NCBI GenBank assembly: GCA_017302255.1
Contig: JAFLDV010000008.1
Span: 58,621 to 122,620, forward strand
DNA: 64,000 bases
Direction of reading: 5' to 3'
Source: Gammaproteobacteria bacterium
GTDB lineage: Bacteria > Pseudomonadota > Gammaproteobacteria > Enterobacterales > Alteromonadaceae
Part shown: positions 54,838 through 63,794 of the stretch, in pieces
Numbering within the stretch: the first letter of the stretch is position 1
Layout: every line of letters starts with the position of its first letter
Program-made: the position numbers and the translations under genes
The notes under the pieces: generated by a model
Told to the model about the DNA's origin: nothing
Databases searched by the model: none
What the model saw: only the letters and a program-made list of their open reading frames with translations

Positions 54838-55947
54838 TTAAACACTATATTCCACGCCGAGCACCAAAGCTCGGCTGGCGCCGGTGACTGCTGGGACATT
54901 GCCAGGAATACCGGCGTCAAATGCATACGCCAGCCAAGCAAACGCCATAGCTTCCACCCAATCTGGGTGCACACCAAGCTCGTCGGTGGTACTAATCCGA
55001 CAATTTGGCAGCAACTCGGTCAAATCTAGCATTAATTGCTGATTACGCGCGCCGCCACCACATACAAAGACTTCATCGACGACAAAACGGCTAATCGCTA
55101 ATGCCATAGTGCCAGCGCTAAATCGGCTGAGCGTGCGTTGGATATCAGCTGGTTGCAAGTTTTGCATGTCTAATTGTGTTAATTGCTGTTCAAGCCAAGC
55201 GAGCTGGAAATACTCGCGCCCAGTGCTTTTTGGACCGCTGATCTGAAAGTACGGGTCGCTGAGTAACTGTCCAAGCAGCAGTGGCTGCAGTTGACCGCGC
55301 TTGGCGAAGTCGCCGTTGGCGTCGAAGCTGTTGCCATGGCATTTAAAGATCCAGTTGTCTAATAGACAGTTGCCCGGACCAGTGTCAAAGCCTTGAATAG
55401 GTTGGTGTGGCACTAAAATAGTTAGATTGGCGATGCCACCAATATTCAAAATACAACGGCCACGGCTTGGGTGGGCAAACACCGCTTGGTGAAACGCAGG
55501 TACCAATGGTGCGCCTTGCCCGCCATAAGCTACATCCTTGCGTCGAAAGTCGGCAATGACGCGAATACCTGTGAGCGCAGCTAAACGATGCATATCGCCA
55601 ATTTGATAGGTAAATGGGTGTTGTGCTTGCGGTCGATGTCGAATCGTTTGACCGTGGCAGCCAATACCGATGATATCGTCGGCTGTCAGTTGGCTCGCTG
55701 TTAATAGCTCGGCCACAGCAGCCGCATAGGCAGTCGCAAGTTCAGCTTCAACTAACCCCATCCGCTCAATTTCATTGTCACTCGGTTGACTTAACAATGA
55801 CAATTGTTCGCGTAATAGGGGAGGGAAGGGCCGAAGCAGGCTTTGGATAAGTTGTGGTGATTCGTTTGAAAAGTCGACTAAAGCGACATCGATACCATCC
55901 AGACTAGTGCCTGACATGATACCGATGTATAACAAGCGGGTGCTCAC
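54838..55947 (-). CDS. anmK: Anhydro-N-acetylmuramic acid kinase
   Basis: AnmK phosphorylates and opens 1,6-anhydro-MurNAc, returning cell-wall sugars to GlcNAc-6-phosphate. The 369 residues match the family. Motifs are GIMSGTSLDGIDVALVDF at the N-terminus (phosphate loop and catalytic aspartate), GCHGQTIRHRP, GFDTGPGNCLLD, VFVCGGGARN and VEAMAFAWLA. It lies downstream of the mepM-like gene on the same strand, 20 bases apart, and the two are probably one operon concerned with peptidoglycan turnover. Confidence 0.96.
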   Translation of the reverse strand: MSTRLLYIGIMSGTSLDGIDVALVDFSNESPQLIQSLLRPFPPLLREQLSLLSQPSDNEIERMGLVEAELATAYAAAVAELLTASQLTADDIIGIGCHGQTIRHRPQAQHPFTYQIGDMHRLAALTGIRVIADFRRKDVAYGGQGAPLVPAFHQAVFAHPSRGRCILNIGGIANLTILVPHQPIQGFDTGPGNCLLDNWIFKCHGNSFDANGDFAKRGQLQPLLLGQLLSDPYFQISGPKSTGREYFQLAWLEQQLTQLDMQNLQPADIQRTLSRFSAGTMALAISRFVVDEVFVCGGGARNQQLMLDLTELLPNCRISTTDELGVHPDWVEAMAFAWLAYAFDAGIPGNVPAVTGASRALVLGVEYSV

Positions 55948-55967
55948 TGGTAATTATTTCTTAGCGA

Positions 55968-57275
55968 TTATTGCTGATTCGCTGCCAGTTGAACGCGTTC
56001 GTAAGCTTTTAACTGCGCGATATACTGCTTGGCTTGTTTAGTAAATTCAACGCGAGCTACACCTTGCAGCGGCTCAGCTTGTGGCAGCTTAACAGTACGT
56101 GGATTACGGTGAACTCCACCAACAACGAATTCATAGTGCAGGTGGGCGCCAGTAACGCGACCTGTTGCACCTAAACGACCGATGATATCGCCTTGGCGAA
56201 CTTTATCGCCACGCTTAACATCACGTTTAGATAAGTGCAGATACTTAGTAACGATGTTGTTCGCGTGTTGAACGTAAACGTAATTACCGTTTGCGCCTTT
56301 CATTGCAGATTCAATAACTTTACCATCACCAGCCGCCATAATTGGCGTGCCGACTGGCGCCACGTAATCAACGCCATTGTGCGCTTTGATTTTACCAAGC
56401 ACTGGGTGCATGCGGCGTGGATTGAAGTTTGAACTTACGTATTGGAAACTAACAGGTGCGCGCAAGAAGGCTTGGCGCATGGAACCACCGTCCGCTTTAT
56501 AGAAGTTGCCATCGGTGTGGCGAACTGCTTGATAAACTTGACCTTGGTTTTGGAATTGTGCAGCTAAAATACCACCGTTACCGATAAACTGGCCTTCAGC
56601 ATAGTGACGTTCAAACATCACGCTGAAAGTGTCACCTGCACGGATGTCTAACGCGAAGTCGACATCGTAGCCGAACAAATTCGCTAAATCTAAGATTTGA
56701 CCTTCAGTTAAACCCGCACGCAGAGCAGAATTCCAGAAGCTACCACTGATTACGCCAGTAAGAACTTCAGTGCGGATCTCCACTTCTTTTTGTAGTTGCT
56801 TAGCAACATATTTGCCGTCAGTGCCACGTTCGATACGCAAGGTCTTCAAATTGCTGATGTTGTAGCGAACTTCTTGTAAAACGCCACCGGCAGCAAAACC
56901 GAATTCAACTTGTTCACCTGGAAATAAACGAGTCAGTGCTTTCGCGTCTTTACCGCTATCTAACAGGGTTTGCACCATGCTAGCGTCAACTTTCGCCCGT
57001 TTGAAAATATGACCTAACACGTCGCCTTTTTTCACTTCAACAGAAACCCACTCTAATGAGTTGTCTTCTTGTGGAAGGGTGGCGGTCGCATCGGCAACTT
57101 CGGTTTCAGTTGGCATTGGTACAGCCAAGCTATAACGCTTGCCAACTTCTAAACTTTGAGTTTCTGAGTTTTTGGATGCTTCAGCGGGATCCGATGGGAT
57201 CAATAGCATTACTGTCAGAAATGTCGCTAAACCAGCGATAATTAAACGATGTTTAAGTGGAAAAGATGAAATCAT
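55968..57275 (-). CDS. mepM: M23 murein DD-endopeptidase MepM
   Basis: MepM cuts peptide cross-links so that new peptidoglycan can be inserted. The 435-residue protein has an N-terminal membrane anchor (LIIAGLATFLTVMLLI). A LysM/OapA-like region follows (VEVKKGDVLGHIFKRA), then an M23 domain with zinc ligands in HNGVDY (histidine, aspartate) and GAHLHYEF (HxH). KYLHLSKRDVKRGDKV is typical. I start at ATG 57275, where the family's membrane segment begins soon after; two in-frame ATGs upstream lie in the tyrS control region and no ribosome site is decisive. It is divergent from tyrS, as in many relatives. Confidence 0.92.
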   Translation of the reverse strand: MISSFPLKHRLIIAGLATFLTVMLLIPSDPAEASKNSETQSLEVGKRYSLAVPMPTETEVADATATLPQEDNSLEWVSVEVKKGDVLGHIFKRAKVDASMVQTLLDSGKDAKALTRLFPGEQVEFGFAAGGVLQEVRYNISNLKTLRIERGTDGKYVAKQLQKEVEIRTEVLTGVISGSFWNSALRAGLTEGQILDLANLFGYDVDFALDIRAGDTFSVMFERHYAEGQFIGNGGILAAQFQNQGQVYQAVRHTDGNFYKADGGSMRQAFLRAPVSFQYVSSNFNPRRMHPVLGKIKAHNGVDYVAPVGTPIMAAGDGKVIESAMKGANGNYVYVQHANNIVTKYLHLSKRDVKRGDKVRQGDIIGRLGATGRVTGAHLHYEFVVGGVHRNPRTVKLPQAEPLQGVARVEFTKQAKQYIAQLKAYERVQLAANQQ

Positions 57276-57436
57276 AGAAGGCGCATCTCTTATTATTATG
57301 GGTCGGACCACGTAAAAAATCAGCATATAACGATTTTTTGTCAGATCCAAGAATTTTTTGCGTTTAATCTGAAAGAATGTTGCAGTAGAATGCGTGCTTA
57401 AAAATGACGTCGAAAAATTATCCGGAGAATGGTCGT

Positions 57437-58639
57437 ATGACGCAGTGGCAGCAAGCCTTAGCAGAGATTAAACGGGGTTGTGAAGAGATCCTGCTCGAAG
57501 ACGAATTAATTGCCAAATTAAAGGAAGGTAAGCCGCTGAAAGTAAAAGCCGGTTTTGATCCTACAGCGCCAGATTTACACTTAGGCCACACCGTTCTGAT
57601 CAATAAATTACGGACTTTTCAACAGCTCGGTCACGAAGTTATTTTCCTGATCGGTGATTTCACCGGCATGATTGGTGACCCAACCGGCAAGAACGTCACC
57701 CGTAAGCCGTTGACCAAAGAAGATGTGTTGGCCAACGCGAAAACCTACCAAGATCAAGTGTTCAAGATCCTCGATCCTCAGAAAACTCGAGTTGCCTTTA
57801 ACTCTGAGTGGATGGAGAAGTTAGGCGCTGCGGGCATGATTAAACTGGCTGCGCGTCAAACTGTTGCACGCATGTTAGAACGTGACGACTTCAAAAAGCG
57901 TTACGCGAATAATCAATCGATTGCGATCCATGAATTTTTATATCCGTTAGTGCAGGGCTGGGACTCAGTTGCTCTAGAAGCAGACATCGAGATGGGTGGT
58001 ACTGATCAGCGGTTTAACTTGCTGATGGGCCGCGAATTGCAAAAAGATGAAGGCCAACGTCCACAAACTGTGTTGATGGTGCCATTACTGGAAGGTCTCG
58101 ATGGCGTGCAGAAGATGTCGAAATCTTTAGGCAACTATGTCGGCATTACTGATAGCCCAACTGAGATGTTCGGTAAAATCATGTCAATCAGCGATGATTT
58201 GATGTGGCGTTATTACGATTTGTTGAGCTTCCGTCCATTAGAAGAAGTTGCTGCGCTTAAACAACAAGCTCTGGATGGTCGTAATCCACGCGATATCAAA
58301 ATTGAACTGGCGAAAGAGTTGATTGCCCGTTTCCACGATGAAGCAGGTGCAGAAGCGGCACATCAAGACTTTATCCAACGTTTCTCGAAAAATGCGCTGC
58401 CAGATGACATCCCTGAGATCAGTTTAACTATTGCAGGCGAGTCAATTGCTATTCCGCAATTACTGAAAGAAGCAGGCTTAGTGGAAAGTACTTCTGAAGC
58501 GATGCGGATGATCAAACAAGGTGCGGTCAAGCTAAACGGCGACACGAAAGTTGAAGATGCCAAGTTAGAATTTGCCAAAGGCTCAGCGACCATTTTCCAA
58601 GTGGGTAAACGTAAATTTGCTAAGGTAAGCTTGGTATAA
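57437..58639 (+). CDS. tyrS: Tyrosyl-tRNA synthetase
   Basis: TyrS charges tRNA-Tyr. The protein has 400 residues. The class I signatures are [12 protein letters not shown] near residue 38 and [11 protein letters not shown] near residue 228. [28 protein letters not shown] forms the tyrosine pocket. A C-terminal S4-like RNA-binding domain ([14 protein letters not shown]) ends the chain. The sequence is of the TyrZ type (LHLGH with KMSKS) rather than the E. coli TyrS type. GGAG ten bases upstream supports ATG 57437; an in-frame ATG at 57404 has no ribosome site. Confidence 0.96.
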   Translation: MTQWQQALAEIKRGCEEILLEDELIAKLKEGKPLKVKAGFDPTAPDLHLGHTVLINKLRTFQQLGHEVIFLIGDFTGMIGDPTGKNVTRKPLTKEDVLANAKTYQDQVFKILDPQKTRVAFNSEWMEKLGAAGMIKLAARQTVARMLERDDFKKRYANNQSIAIHEFLYPLVQGWDSVALEADIEMGGTDQRFNLLMGRELQKDEGQRPQTVLMVPLLEGLDGVQKMSKSLGNYVGITDSPTEMFGKIMSISDDLMWRYYDLLSFRPLEEVAALKQQALDGRNPRDIKIELAKELIARFHDEAGAEAAHQDFIQRFSKNALPDDIPEISLTIAGESIAIPQLLKEAGLVESTSEAMRMIKQGAVKLNGDTKVEDAKLEFAKGSATIFQVGKRKFAKVSLV

Positions 58640-58721
58640 AAGTGGGATTGGTTTAAGTTTTGCCAGTTCACTAAACTGGAAGCGCTAAATAGCCGCCATG
58701 CCAATTTGAAGTCACCGACAT

Positions 58722-58757
58722 AAATGCCAGTCAGTTCCGCTGACTGGCATTTTTTTT
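58722..58757 (+). terminator. Terminator downstream of tyrS
   Basis: AAATGCCAGTCAG and CTGACTGGCATTT form a 13-bp stem with a 5-base loop, followed by TTTTT. The stem sequence ATGCCAGTCAG recurs at 63543 and 63728. Confidence 0.92.
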
Positions 58758-59030
58758 GGTAAGAACAGCGCCGTTAAAAAACACTGCCTTTAACAAACAG
58801 TGCTTTTAGAAGCAGTGCAATTAAAAACTGTGTGTTAAAAAACAGTGCCGTTAAATTCGAGAAAATATCCGTTTGGTGCCCTAACCAAAAGTCGAGTTCC
58901 GATATTTTGCGGGGATTTACACAGCTAGTTATTACAGCCCCGCATTCCTGCATTTGGTCATGTCATGCAAAAATCAAAGTCTACTGGTAAGTCTCAAGTT
59001 GCCGGCTAGGCTAGCTGGAGAGTTAAGTTG
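58758..59030. other. Gene-free stretch after tyrS
   Basis: No gene is seen. It contains the degenerate tandem repeat at 58766-58857 and a weak hairpin (GCGGGG at 58909, CCCCGC at 58938). Confidence 0.6.
58766..58857. repeat. Degenerate tandem repeat, six units of 15-16 bp
   Basis: Units such as CAGCGCCGTTAAAAAA, CACTGCCTTTAACAAA, CAGTGCTTTTAGAAG, CAGTGCAATTAAAAA, CTGTGTGTTAAAAAA and CAGTGCCGTTAAATT follow one another without gaps. Alternating CAGTGC blocks and A-rich blocks recur every 15-16 bases. Confidence 0.75.
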
Positions 59031-59585
59031 TCACTGCTCCTTCGTTATCTCACAATTCTGTTTGTCGCGCTTCCAAAGTTTTTCAATTTTTTTAGTCGAT
59101 TGAGATACAAGTTCCCCAGCAGAAAATTCGTAAACGTCTGCATCATAACTTTCACCTATTGATTGTTCGATTGTCCGGTTGTTTCCGCAATACAGCGTTG
59201 TAACCTTCGAGACTCGAATTTCGATGGTTTGGCTAAACCATGCTGCTTTAACGGGATATTTTTCCTCGCCAAAGAATAAATTAGGATCAACTATGGGCGG
59301 GTTTTCAGAGCATGCCTTTTTTACCAATTTGGTTAGATATAGTTGGTTATCTATTAACTCCCAAGTTGCTTTATACCCGCGCCAATTGGCAGAGCACCAG
59401 CCATCTAATTGCAGCATTTGGTGAATTTGGTCGCCAGTGTACAGACTTTCTAAGGGAGGGTTACCAAGCGGCCAAGGTTCAATTTCGAATGTTTTGTCTG
59501 CAATGATAAAACTGTCGGTTATTTGTTCTGTTGCTGAGGTGGTTGAACTTAAAAACAGCAACGCACAAAGAAGGTATTTTTTCAT
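59031..59585 (-). CDS. Secreted protein of unknown function
   Basis: I do not recognise this 184-residue protein. It has a signal peptide (YLLCALLFLSSTTSA) and a mature part of about 166 residues with four cysteines (GWCSAN, KACSEN, LYCGNN, QNCEIT), probably two disulfides. Tryptophan-rich segments (NWRGYKATWELIDNQLYLTKL, KAAWFSQTIEIRVSKV) suggest a beta-rich domain. The predicted place is the periplasm or outer surface. It is alone on its strand and flanked by repeats. The signal peptide and even spacing of cysteines support a real gene, but no function follows. Confidence 0.72.
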   Translation of the reverse strand: MKKYLLCALLFLSSTTSATEQITDSFIIADKTFEIEPWPLGNPPLESLYTGDQIHQMLQLDGWCSANWRGYKATWELIDNQLYLTKLVKKACSENPPIVDPNLFFGEEKYPVKAAWFSQTIEIRVSKVTTLYCGNNRTIEQSIGESYDADVYEFSAGELVSQSTKKIEKLWKRDKQNCEITKEQ

Positions 59586-60052
59586 GTCATATCCCAGTTG
59601 CGAATTAATCTCTGGCGGTGACTTTTCATCACTTTATTTATTAACACTAGATCAACATTCAAAATTAAACCAGCAAACCAGCAAACCAGCAAACCAGCAA
59701 ACCAGCAAAACAGCAAAACAGCAAACATCCCTCCGACCAAGCGAGTCGCCTTGCGTTTGCGCAATGAAAAAGCGATAAGATGAATAATGCTCATAGAGTG
59801 CAACTTGACTACAAATATTTCAGCAAATTTTATTTAGATTGAACATCGTGCCCATGGCTAAGCGATAAATAATTGCCAAGTGTATTTGACCACTACATAA
59901 CTGGAGTCTACTTTTTAGTTCGTAGTATATTTTTGAAGCAGAAAATCTAGCGACAGGTCTAATCTTTTTATTTGAAAAGACGAAGTGACAAAATCAACAA
60001 ATAGCAATTTAATTGTTTATTCAAATTTATAAATTTTGGAAGGGTTGATTCA
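59586..60052. other. AT-rich gene-free stretch with an 8-bp tandem repeat
   Basis: No gene is supported. The 8-bp repeat at 59667-59726 creates open frames on both strands that are artefacts of the repeat. The rest is AT-rich and probably holds the promoter of the barrel protein gene. Confidence 0.6.
59667..59726. repeat. 8-bp tandem repeat, seven units
   Basis: AAACCAGC is repeated five times, followed by two AAAACAGC variants and a partial unit. Perfect short tandem units like these can change number by slippage. Confidence 0.93.
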
Positions 60053-60676
60053 ATGAAATTTTCAAAATCTACAATTGCTGTAATTTTTCTAACATTACCA
60101 TGTTTTAGTTATGCCCAATCTGACATGGGGCTAGCGTTTACGGCTGATATAGGCTTCAATTCACACACTTTTAAAATTGATGCTGAAGAAGCAGGGATAG
60201 GATATGACGAATCTGGTAATGCTACAGCTCCAGCTTTAGGAATTAGTTATACGTTTATGGATAATTGGTCCGTGCAGCTGCAATATGCTGATGCCGGAGA
60301 AGCAGATTTGTTTGACACTGGCGGTGAAGGTATTTCGCTCATGGTGTCTAGTGATACAACGCAACTTAATGCTTTCGGAGCTTATACGACAGCCCGTAGT
60401 GTTGGCAATTGGGGTTTTGGAGCTCGCCTTGGCGTATCAAGATGGGATACAACATTCAATATGACCGGTAGCGATGGTACTCAATCAGAAACTGCAGAGA
60501 TAGGTAGTGACAGTGGTACTGCATTGATAGCTGGCATTTCTGCTTTTTATGCGATCAATGATAATTTTGATATTGTTGTGAGTGCTGATTGGACCGCCAA
60601 TGAAGCTGAAATTGAGGCAGTAACAGCAGATATGCAATACTCACGTTACGCTGTTGGGGCTGTTTATCATTTTTGA
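60053..60676 (+). CDS. Outer membrane beta-barrel protein (OmpA/porin-like fold)
   Basis: The 207-residue precursor has a signal peptide (TIAVIFLTLPCFSYA) and strands typical of an eight-stranded barrel (LGISYTFMDNWSVQLQYADAG, LNAFGAYTTARSVGNWGFGARLGVSRWDT, IAGISAFYAINDNFDIVVSADW). It ends YAVGAVYHF, with the C-terminal phenylalanine recognised by BamA. It lacks the OmpA peptidoglycan domain. Function is unknown; the mature protein is acidic. GGAAGGG lies about nine bases before the ATG, and a terminator follows. Confidence 0.82.
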   Translation: MKFSKSTIAVIFLTLPCFSYAQSDMGLAFTADIGFNSHTFKIDAEEAGIGYDESGNATAPALGISYTFMDNWSVQLQYADAGEADLFDTGGEGISLMVSSDTTQLNAFGAYTTARSVGNWGFGARLGVSRWDTTFNMTGSDGTQSETAEIGSDSGTALIAGISAFYAINDNFDIVVSADWTANEAEIEAVTADMQYSRYAVGAVYHF

Positions 60677-60702
60677 TATCCATGATTAACTATAAATTAT
60701 AT

Positions 60703-60742
60703 TGGCCAGCCAGAATTAAAAAATGGTTGGCCATTATTTTTT
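60703..60742 (+). terminator. Terminator after the barrel protein gene
   Basis: TGGCCAGCCA and TGGTTGGCCA form a 10-bp stem with one G-T pair and an 11-base loop, followed by TTATTTTTT. Confidence 0.85.
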
Positions 60743-60881
60743 CAGAAACAATATTATTTAATAAATATTGTTTGTTGCTGCAATATCAAATGTAAGGTGA
60801 ATTTCGAAGCGTTGTATTGTTAAATTTAAGTATCCAAAATTCTATTGTAAAATTGGTTTACCTCGAGCAAACATCCTCCAA

Positions 60882-62126
60882 TCATTTATTGCCAACAAAC
60901 CCAGCATTCTGATTAAAACCTTCGACTTTAAAAATATTCGGGGCAAGCCGGTCGCGAAGTTTCATCGCTGGTGCTTCGATCAGTTTGTACAACACGCCAC
61001 TCACCACTAACGACAACACTATATTGAGAATTAACACTGTTGTGGATGACCATCCGGTGGTTTTTGCCTGAGTGGTAATGATAAAGCCAATAGGTTTATG
61101 CACTAAATACAGTGAATAGGACCAGAGTGCTAAAGTCGCTGCGCCGGGAATTCGATATTTGGCAAGTAAACTGCCGGGTTGCAGAGCGCTTGCTAACAAC
61201 AGCGCAAAGGCTATGGCTAGTAACGAATAACCAAACACGGTCGCGAAGAAGCCGTAACCTTGGTCTTTGATGTAGCCGTAATTTAGTAATAAATACAGCA
61301 TGATGGCAACTGCGGCAAATGCGAGTAGTTGCAGTTTTTGCGCATGTTGGGCAAGTCCTTGCCAGCGAGTTGGATAGGCATTTTTAAATAGCGCCAAGGC
61401 TAAACCGGGTAATAGTTCGTCCATGCGGGCGAAGCTTGAGTAGTAAATAAAGGCATTAAAATAGCGAGTTTGACCAGCGCTTTCTGGTCCGTACAGCAGC
61501 CACATTTGATAGCGATAAACACAAGCTGCAGCGATAAGCGCCAACATCAGCCAAAACGCATGCTGTACTTTTGTCCCTGGAATTTTTCGCGCGACTTTCA
61601 AGCAAAGCCACACCACGATGGGCAGCAGTAGATAAAACTGCTCCTCGATACACAATGACCAAGCATGGGAAAAGGCAGTGCCGGGCATCAGCTGATAGTT
61701 TTGAGTAAAGGTTAAAAAGCGCCAAAGTGGCGGCGGTGGATTGCCACCCATCAGTTGCGGGAGTAAAAAATACAGCGCCAATACTAACCAGAACACCGGC
61801 CAGGTTCGCATCGCTCGTCGCCAATAGAACCGACGAAATGATAGCGTTTGCTGCTGTGCAAGCCCTTTAAATAATTGATTACCAATCAGATATCCAGATA
61901 GTACGAAGAATAAATCAACGCCAACCCAGCCAATTTGACTCAGCCAGCCAAAGGTGGGTTCATGACTGACAAACACCATGTAGTGATACATAAATACCAA
62001 AGCGATGGCCACAGCGCGCAGTAAATCCAAACCTTGCAATCGCGAGCCTTGCAGCCGAGTGTTTGGCTTAGTGGAGCTTTCCGGGCTTGGGCTATTTGCC
62101 ATCAGCGAGGGGGAGGATGTGGACAT
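60882..62126 (-). CDS. OafA-type acyltransferase 3 membrane protein
   Basis: This 414-residue integral membrane protein belongs to the OafA/YrhL acyltransferase family, which O-acylates surface sugars. A hydrophilic, serine and proline-rich N-terminus of about 30 residues precedes the motif GLDLLRAVAIALVFMYHY (arginine and histidine conserved). GWVGVDLFFVLSGYLIG, RRAMRTWPVFW and AWSLCIEEQFYLLLP are further family signatures. About ten helices are expected and no SGNH domain is attached. AAGGA six bases upstream supports the ATG at 62126. It is divergent from the SPFH gene. It is longer than the relative at 9251 and clearly a different subgroup. Confidence 0.9.
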   Translation of the reverse strand: MSTSSPSLMANSPSPESSTKPNTRLQGSRLQGLDLLRAVAIALVFMYHYMVFVSHEPTFGWLSQIGWVGVDLFFVLSGYLIGNQLFKGLAQQQTLSFRRFYWRRAMRTWPVFWLVLALYFLLPQLMGGNPPPPLWRFLTFTQNYQLMPGTAFSHAWSLCIEEQFYLLLPIVVWLCLKVARKIPGTKVQHAFWLMLALIAAACVYRYQMWLLYGPESAGQTRYFNAFIYYSSFARMDELLPGLALALFKNAYPTRWQGLAQHAQKLQLLAFAAVAIMLYLLLNYGYIKDQGYGFFATVFGYSLLAIAFALLLASALQPGSLLAKYRIPGAATLALWSYSLYLVHKPIGFIITTQAKTTGWSSTTVLILNIVLSLVVSGVLYKLIEAPAMKLRDRLAPNIFKVEGFNQNAGFVGNK

Positions 62127-62331
62127 GCGAATTCCTTGGGCGGTGCGACTGAATTTAATGCTGCGGCGAAAGTTAACACTCTGCTACCTTCAGTGTCGAG
62201 CAAACCCCGTTGATATTACAGATGTTTCTGGGCGCGAAATCATTGACAGCTCAGATCCTCTGCATTTTGTTACAACTTAGCCTGAAAATTAATCGAGTCG
62301 CCTCTTGCAAACTGCGTTGCTTGCAGCTAGT

Positions 62332-62349
62332 TTGATATTAAATTGATAT
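62332..62349 (+). promoter_or_regulatory. Direct repeat TTGATAT upstream of the SPFH gene
   Basis: TTGATAT occurs at 62332 and 62343, 11 bases apart (one helical turn), 18 bases before the SPFH start. Such spacing suits ribbon-helix-helix proteins, one of which is encoded just downstream. This is inference. Confidence 0.35.
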
Positions 62350-62366
62350 CACATTGAGGTGTTGAA

Positions 62367-63221
62367 ATGCTAAAAGAACTTCCTGCCCGTGCTAGATCGG
62401 GTTTTATCATGATCCCATTACTGTTATTGGCACAGGTACTGAGCATCTATTTGCTGATTACTATGCCACCGTTATTTAAGATCCCAGCGCTGCTTGCGGC
62501 GATCCTGTGTTTTGTCTGTTGGTTTGGTTTTTACATGGTGCATCCAAATCAATCTGCGGTGCAGCAGTTGTTTGGTCGTTATGTCGGCACTGATTTTGAA
62601 AACGGCTTGCGCTGGGCAAATCCACTTTTAACCAAGCAAAAAGTTAGTTTGCGGGTACGTAACTTTGAATCCAGTAAGCTGAAAGTGAACGATCATGCTG
62701 GTAACCCAGTTGATATCGCCGCGGTGGTGGTGTGGAAAGTGGTTGATAGCGCTGAAGCGGTATTTGAAGTTGAAGACTATGAGAACTTTGTCACTATTCA
62801 ATCAGAAGCGGCAATTCGGTTTTTAGCCTCGAGCTATCCGTATGAAGCGGCTATCGAAGGCGATATTAGCTTACGCAGCAGCGGCGCCGAAATCACTGAC
62901 TTATTGCGCAGTGAAATTCAAAATCGCCTGCACAAAGCTGGGGTGGAAGTGATTGAAGCGCGGATCAGTCACTTGGCTTATGCTGCCGAAATTGCCAGTG
63001 CCATGCTGCAACGCCAGCAAGCTCGAGCTGTGGTAATGGCGCGTCAGCAAATTGTTGAAGGTGCGGTTGGCATGGTGGAAACTGCGCTGCAACAACTTTC
63101 CGCAAAAGGTGTGGTAACACTCGATGAAGAGCGCAAAGCGGCCATGGTTTCGAATCTATTAGTGGTATTATGTGGCGACCATCAAGTACAACCGGTGATT
63201 AATACCGGAAGCTTGTACTAA
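62367..63221 (+). CDS. SPFH/band 7 domain membrane protein
   Basis: The 284-residue protein has two hydrophobic helices near the N-terminus ([39 protein letters not shown]). An SPFH domain follows (about residues 60-240), seen in [31 protein letters not shown] and [22 protein letters not shown]. The helical AQQ-rich part ([21 protein letters not shown]) is typical of stomatin and prohibitin relatives. These proteins form large rings in membrane microdomains and often control proteases or ion channels. GAGGTG lies seven bases before the ATG. A small ribbon-helix-helix gene follows after 96 bases. Confidence 0.9.
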   Translation: MLKELPARARSGFIMIPLLLLAQVLSIYLLITMPPLFKIPALLAAILCFVCWFGFYMVHPNQSAVQQLFGRYVGTDFENGLRWANPLLTKQKVSLRVRNFESSKLKVNDHAGNPVDIAAVVVWKVVDSAEAVFEVEDYENFVTIQSEAAIRFLASSYPYEAAIEGDISLRSSGAEITDLLRSEIQNRLHKAGVEVIEARISHLAYAAEIASAMLQRQQARAVVMARQQIVEGAVGMVETALQQLSAKGVVTLDEERKAAMVSNLLVVLCGDHQVQPVINTGSLY

Positions 63222-63276
63222 TTAGTGAGCCCGCGTTTAATTGACCCGCCGGCAACTGCCGAGCTAGAGCGTGAAC

Positions 63277-63301
63277 GACGCCTGTAAATCATATAGGCGT
63301 C
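63277..63301 (+). promoter_or_regulatory. Inverted repeat between SPFH and ribbon-helix-helix genes
   Basis: GACGCCT and AGGCGTC (7-bp arms, 11-base middle) lie directly before the ribosome site of the next gene. It could be a hairpin in the mRNA or an operator. Confidence 0.4.
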
Positions 63302-63317
63302 TGATTGGAGTAAAATT

Positions 63318-63503
63318 GTGGCAAAGAAAGCTTTTGCACTGCGTATTGATGAGCATATATTGGCGGCCCTGCAGCACTGGGCCGACGATGAGTTTCGCAG
63401 TGTAAATGGTCAAATTGAATATTTGCTGCGGGATGCGCTGATCAAATCTGGCCGGCTAAAACCGCAAGCACCACCGCCACCAGTGAGTGAAACTCAAGAT
63501 TAA
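63318..63503 (+). CDS. Arc-type ribbon-helix-helix protein
   Basis: This 61-residue protein has the Arc/MetJ/HicB-antitoxin fold pattern: a beta strand KAFALRIDEHILAALQHWA, then the helix pair EFRSVNGQIEYLLRDALIKSG (the S-x-N-x-x-I-E-x-L-L-R motif). It ends in a proline-rich tail (PQAPPPPVSE). Such proteins bind DNA as dimers and usually repress their own operon. GTG at 63318 is the start, with TTGGAG seven bases upstream. Its place behind the SPFH gene suggests that both form one unit; repeats upstream of each are candidate binding sites. Confidence 0.85.
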   Translation: MAKKAFALRIDEHILAALQHWADDEFRSVNGQIEYLLRDALIKSGRLKPQAPPPPVSETQD

Positions 63504-63602
63504 ACGGGTGGATCTTTGAATACTGCGGGGGCGAATAGCCTAATGCCAGTCAGTTGAGCGCTTTTCTAAAAAATACTTAGCTAGTTTGGTGAAAGCTACA
63601 GC

Positions 63603-63690
63603 GGTAACAAAACGCAGACACGCCGTAAATACGTCCATGTAGGCTCGTAATCCGCTATCCCTGCGGCTTACGGTCTGCTTTTTTGTTGCC
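63603..63690. repeat. Long hairpin element, probable dispersed repeat
   Basis: GGTAACAAAACGCAGAC...CCGTAA pairs with TTACGGTCTGCTTTTTTGTTGCC over more than 20 bp with small bulges. An inner hairpin (GTAATCCGC/GCGGCTTAC) sits at its top. It carries a T-run and so can also terminate transcription. It looks like a REP-like dispersed element; only one copy is in the window. Confidence 0.6.
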
Positions 63691-63729
63691 ACTGCTCGCC
63701 TTTGAAAGTTCATTTAAACAAAAAATAAT

Positions 63730-63752
63730 GCCAGTCAGCTTAATTGACTGGC
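63730..63752. repeat. Hairpin GCCAGTCA-N7-TGACTGGC
   Basis: A perfect 8-bp stem whose left arm belongs to ATGCCAGTCAG, also found at 63543 and in the tyrS terminator at 58724. No T-run follows. Confidence 0.6.
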
Positions 63753-63794
63753 CTTAGGCGTATAGCCCCTGACGGATCCCCAGAAATAATCTAG

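Noticed and set aside
59582..59803. 73-codon minus-strand frame with a hydrophobic core (LLFCWFAGLLVCWFAGL)
   Set aside because: The core is the translation of the 8-bp tandem repeat, so the membrane-like look is an artefact. No ribosome site is seen.
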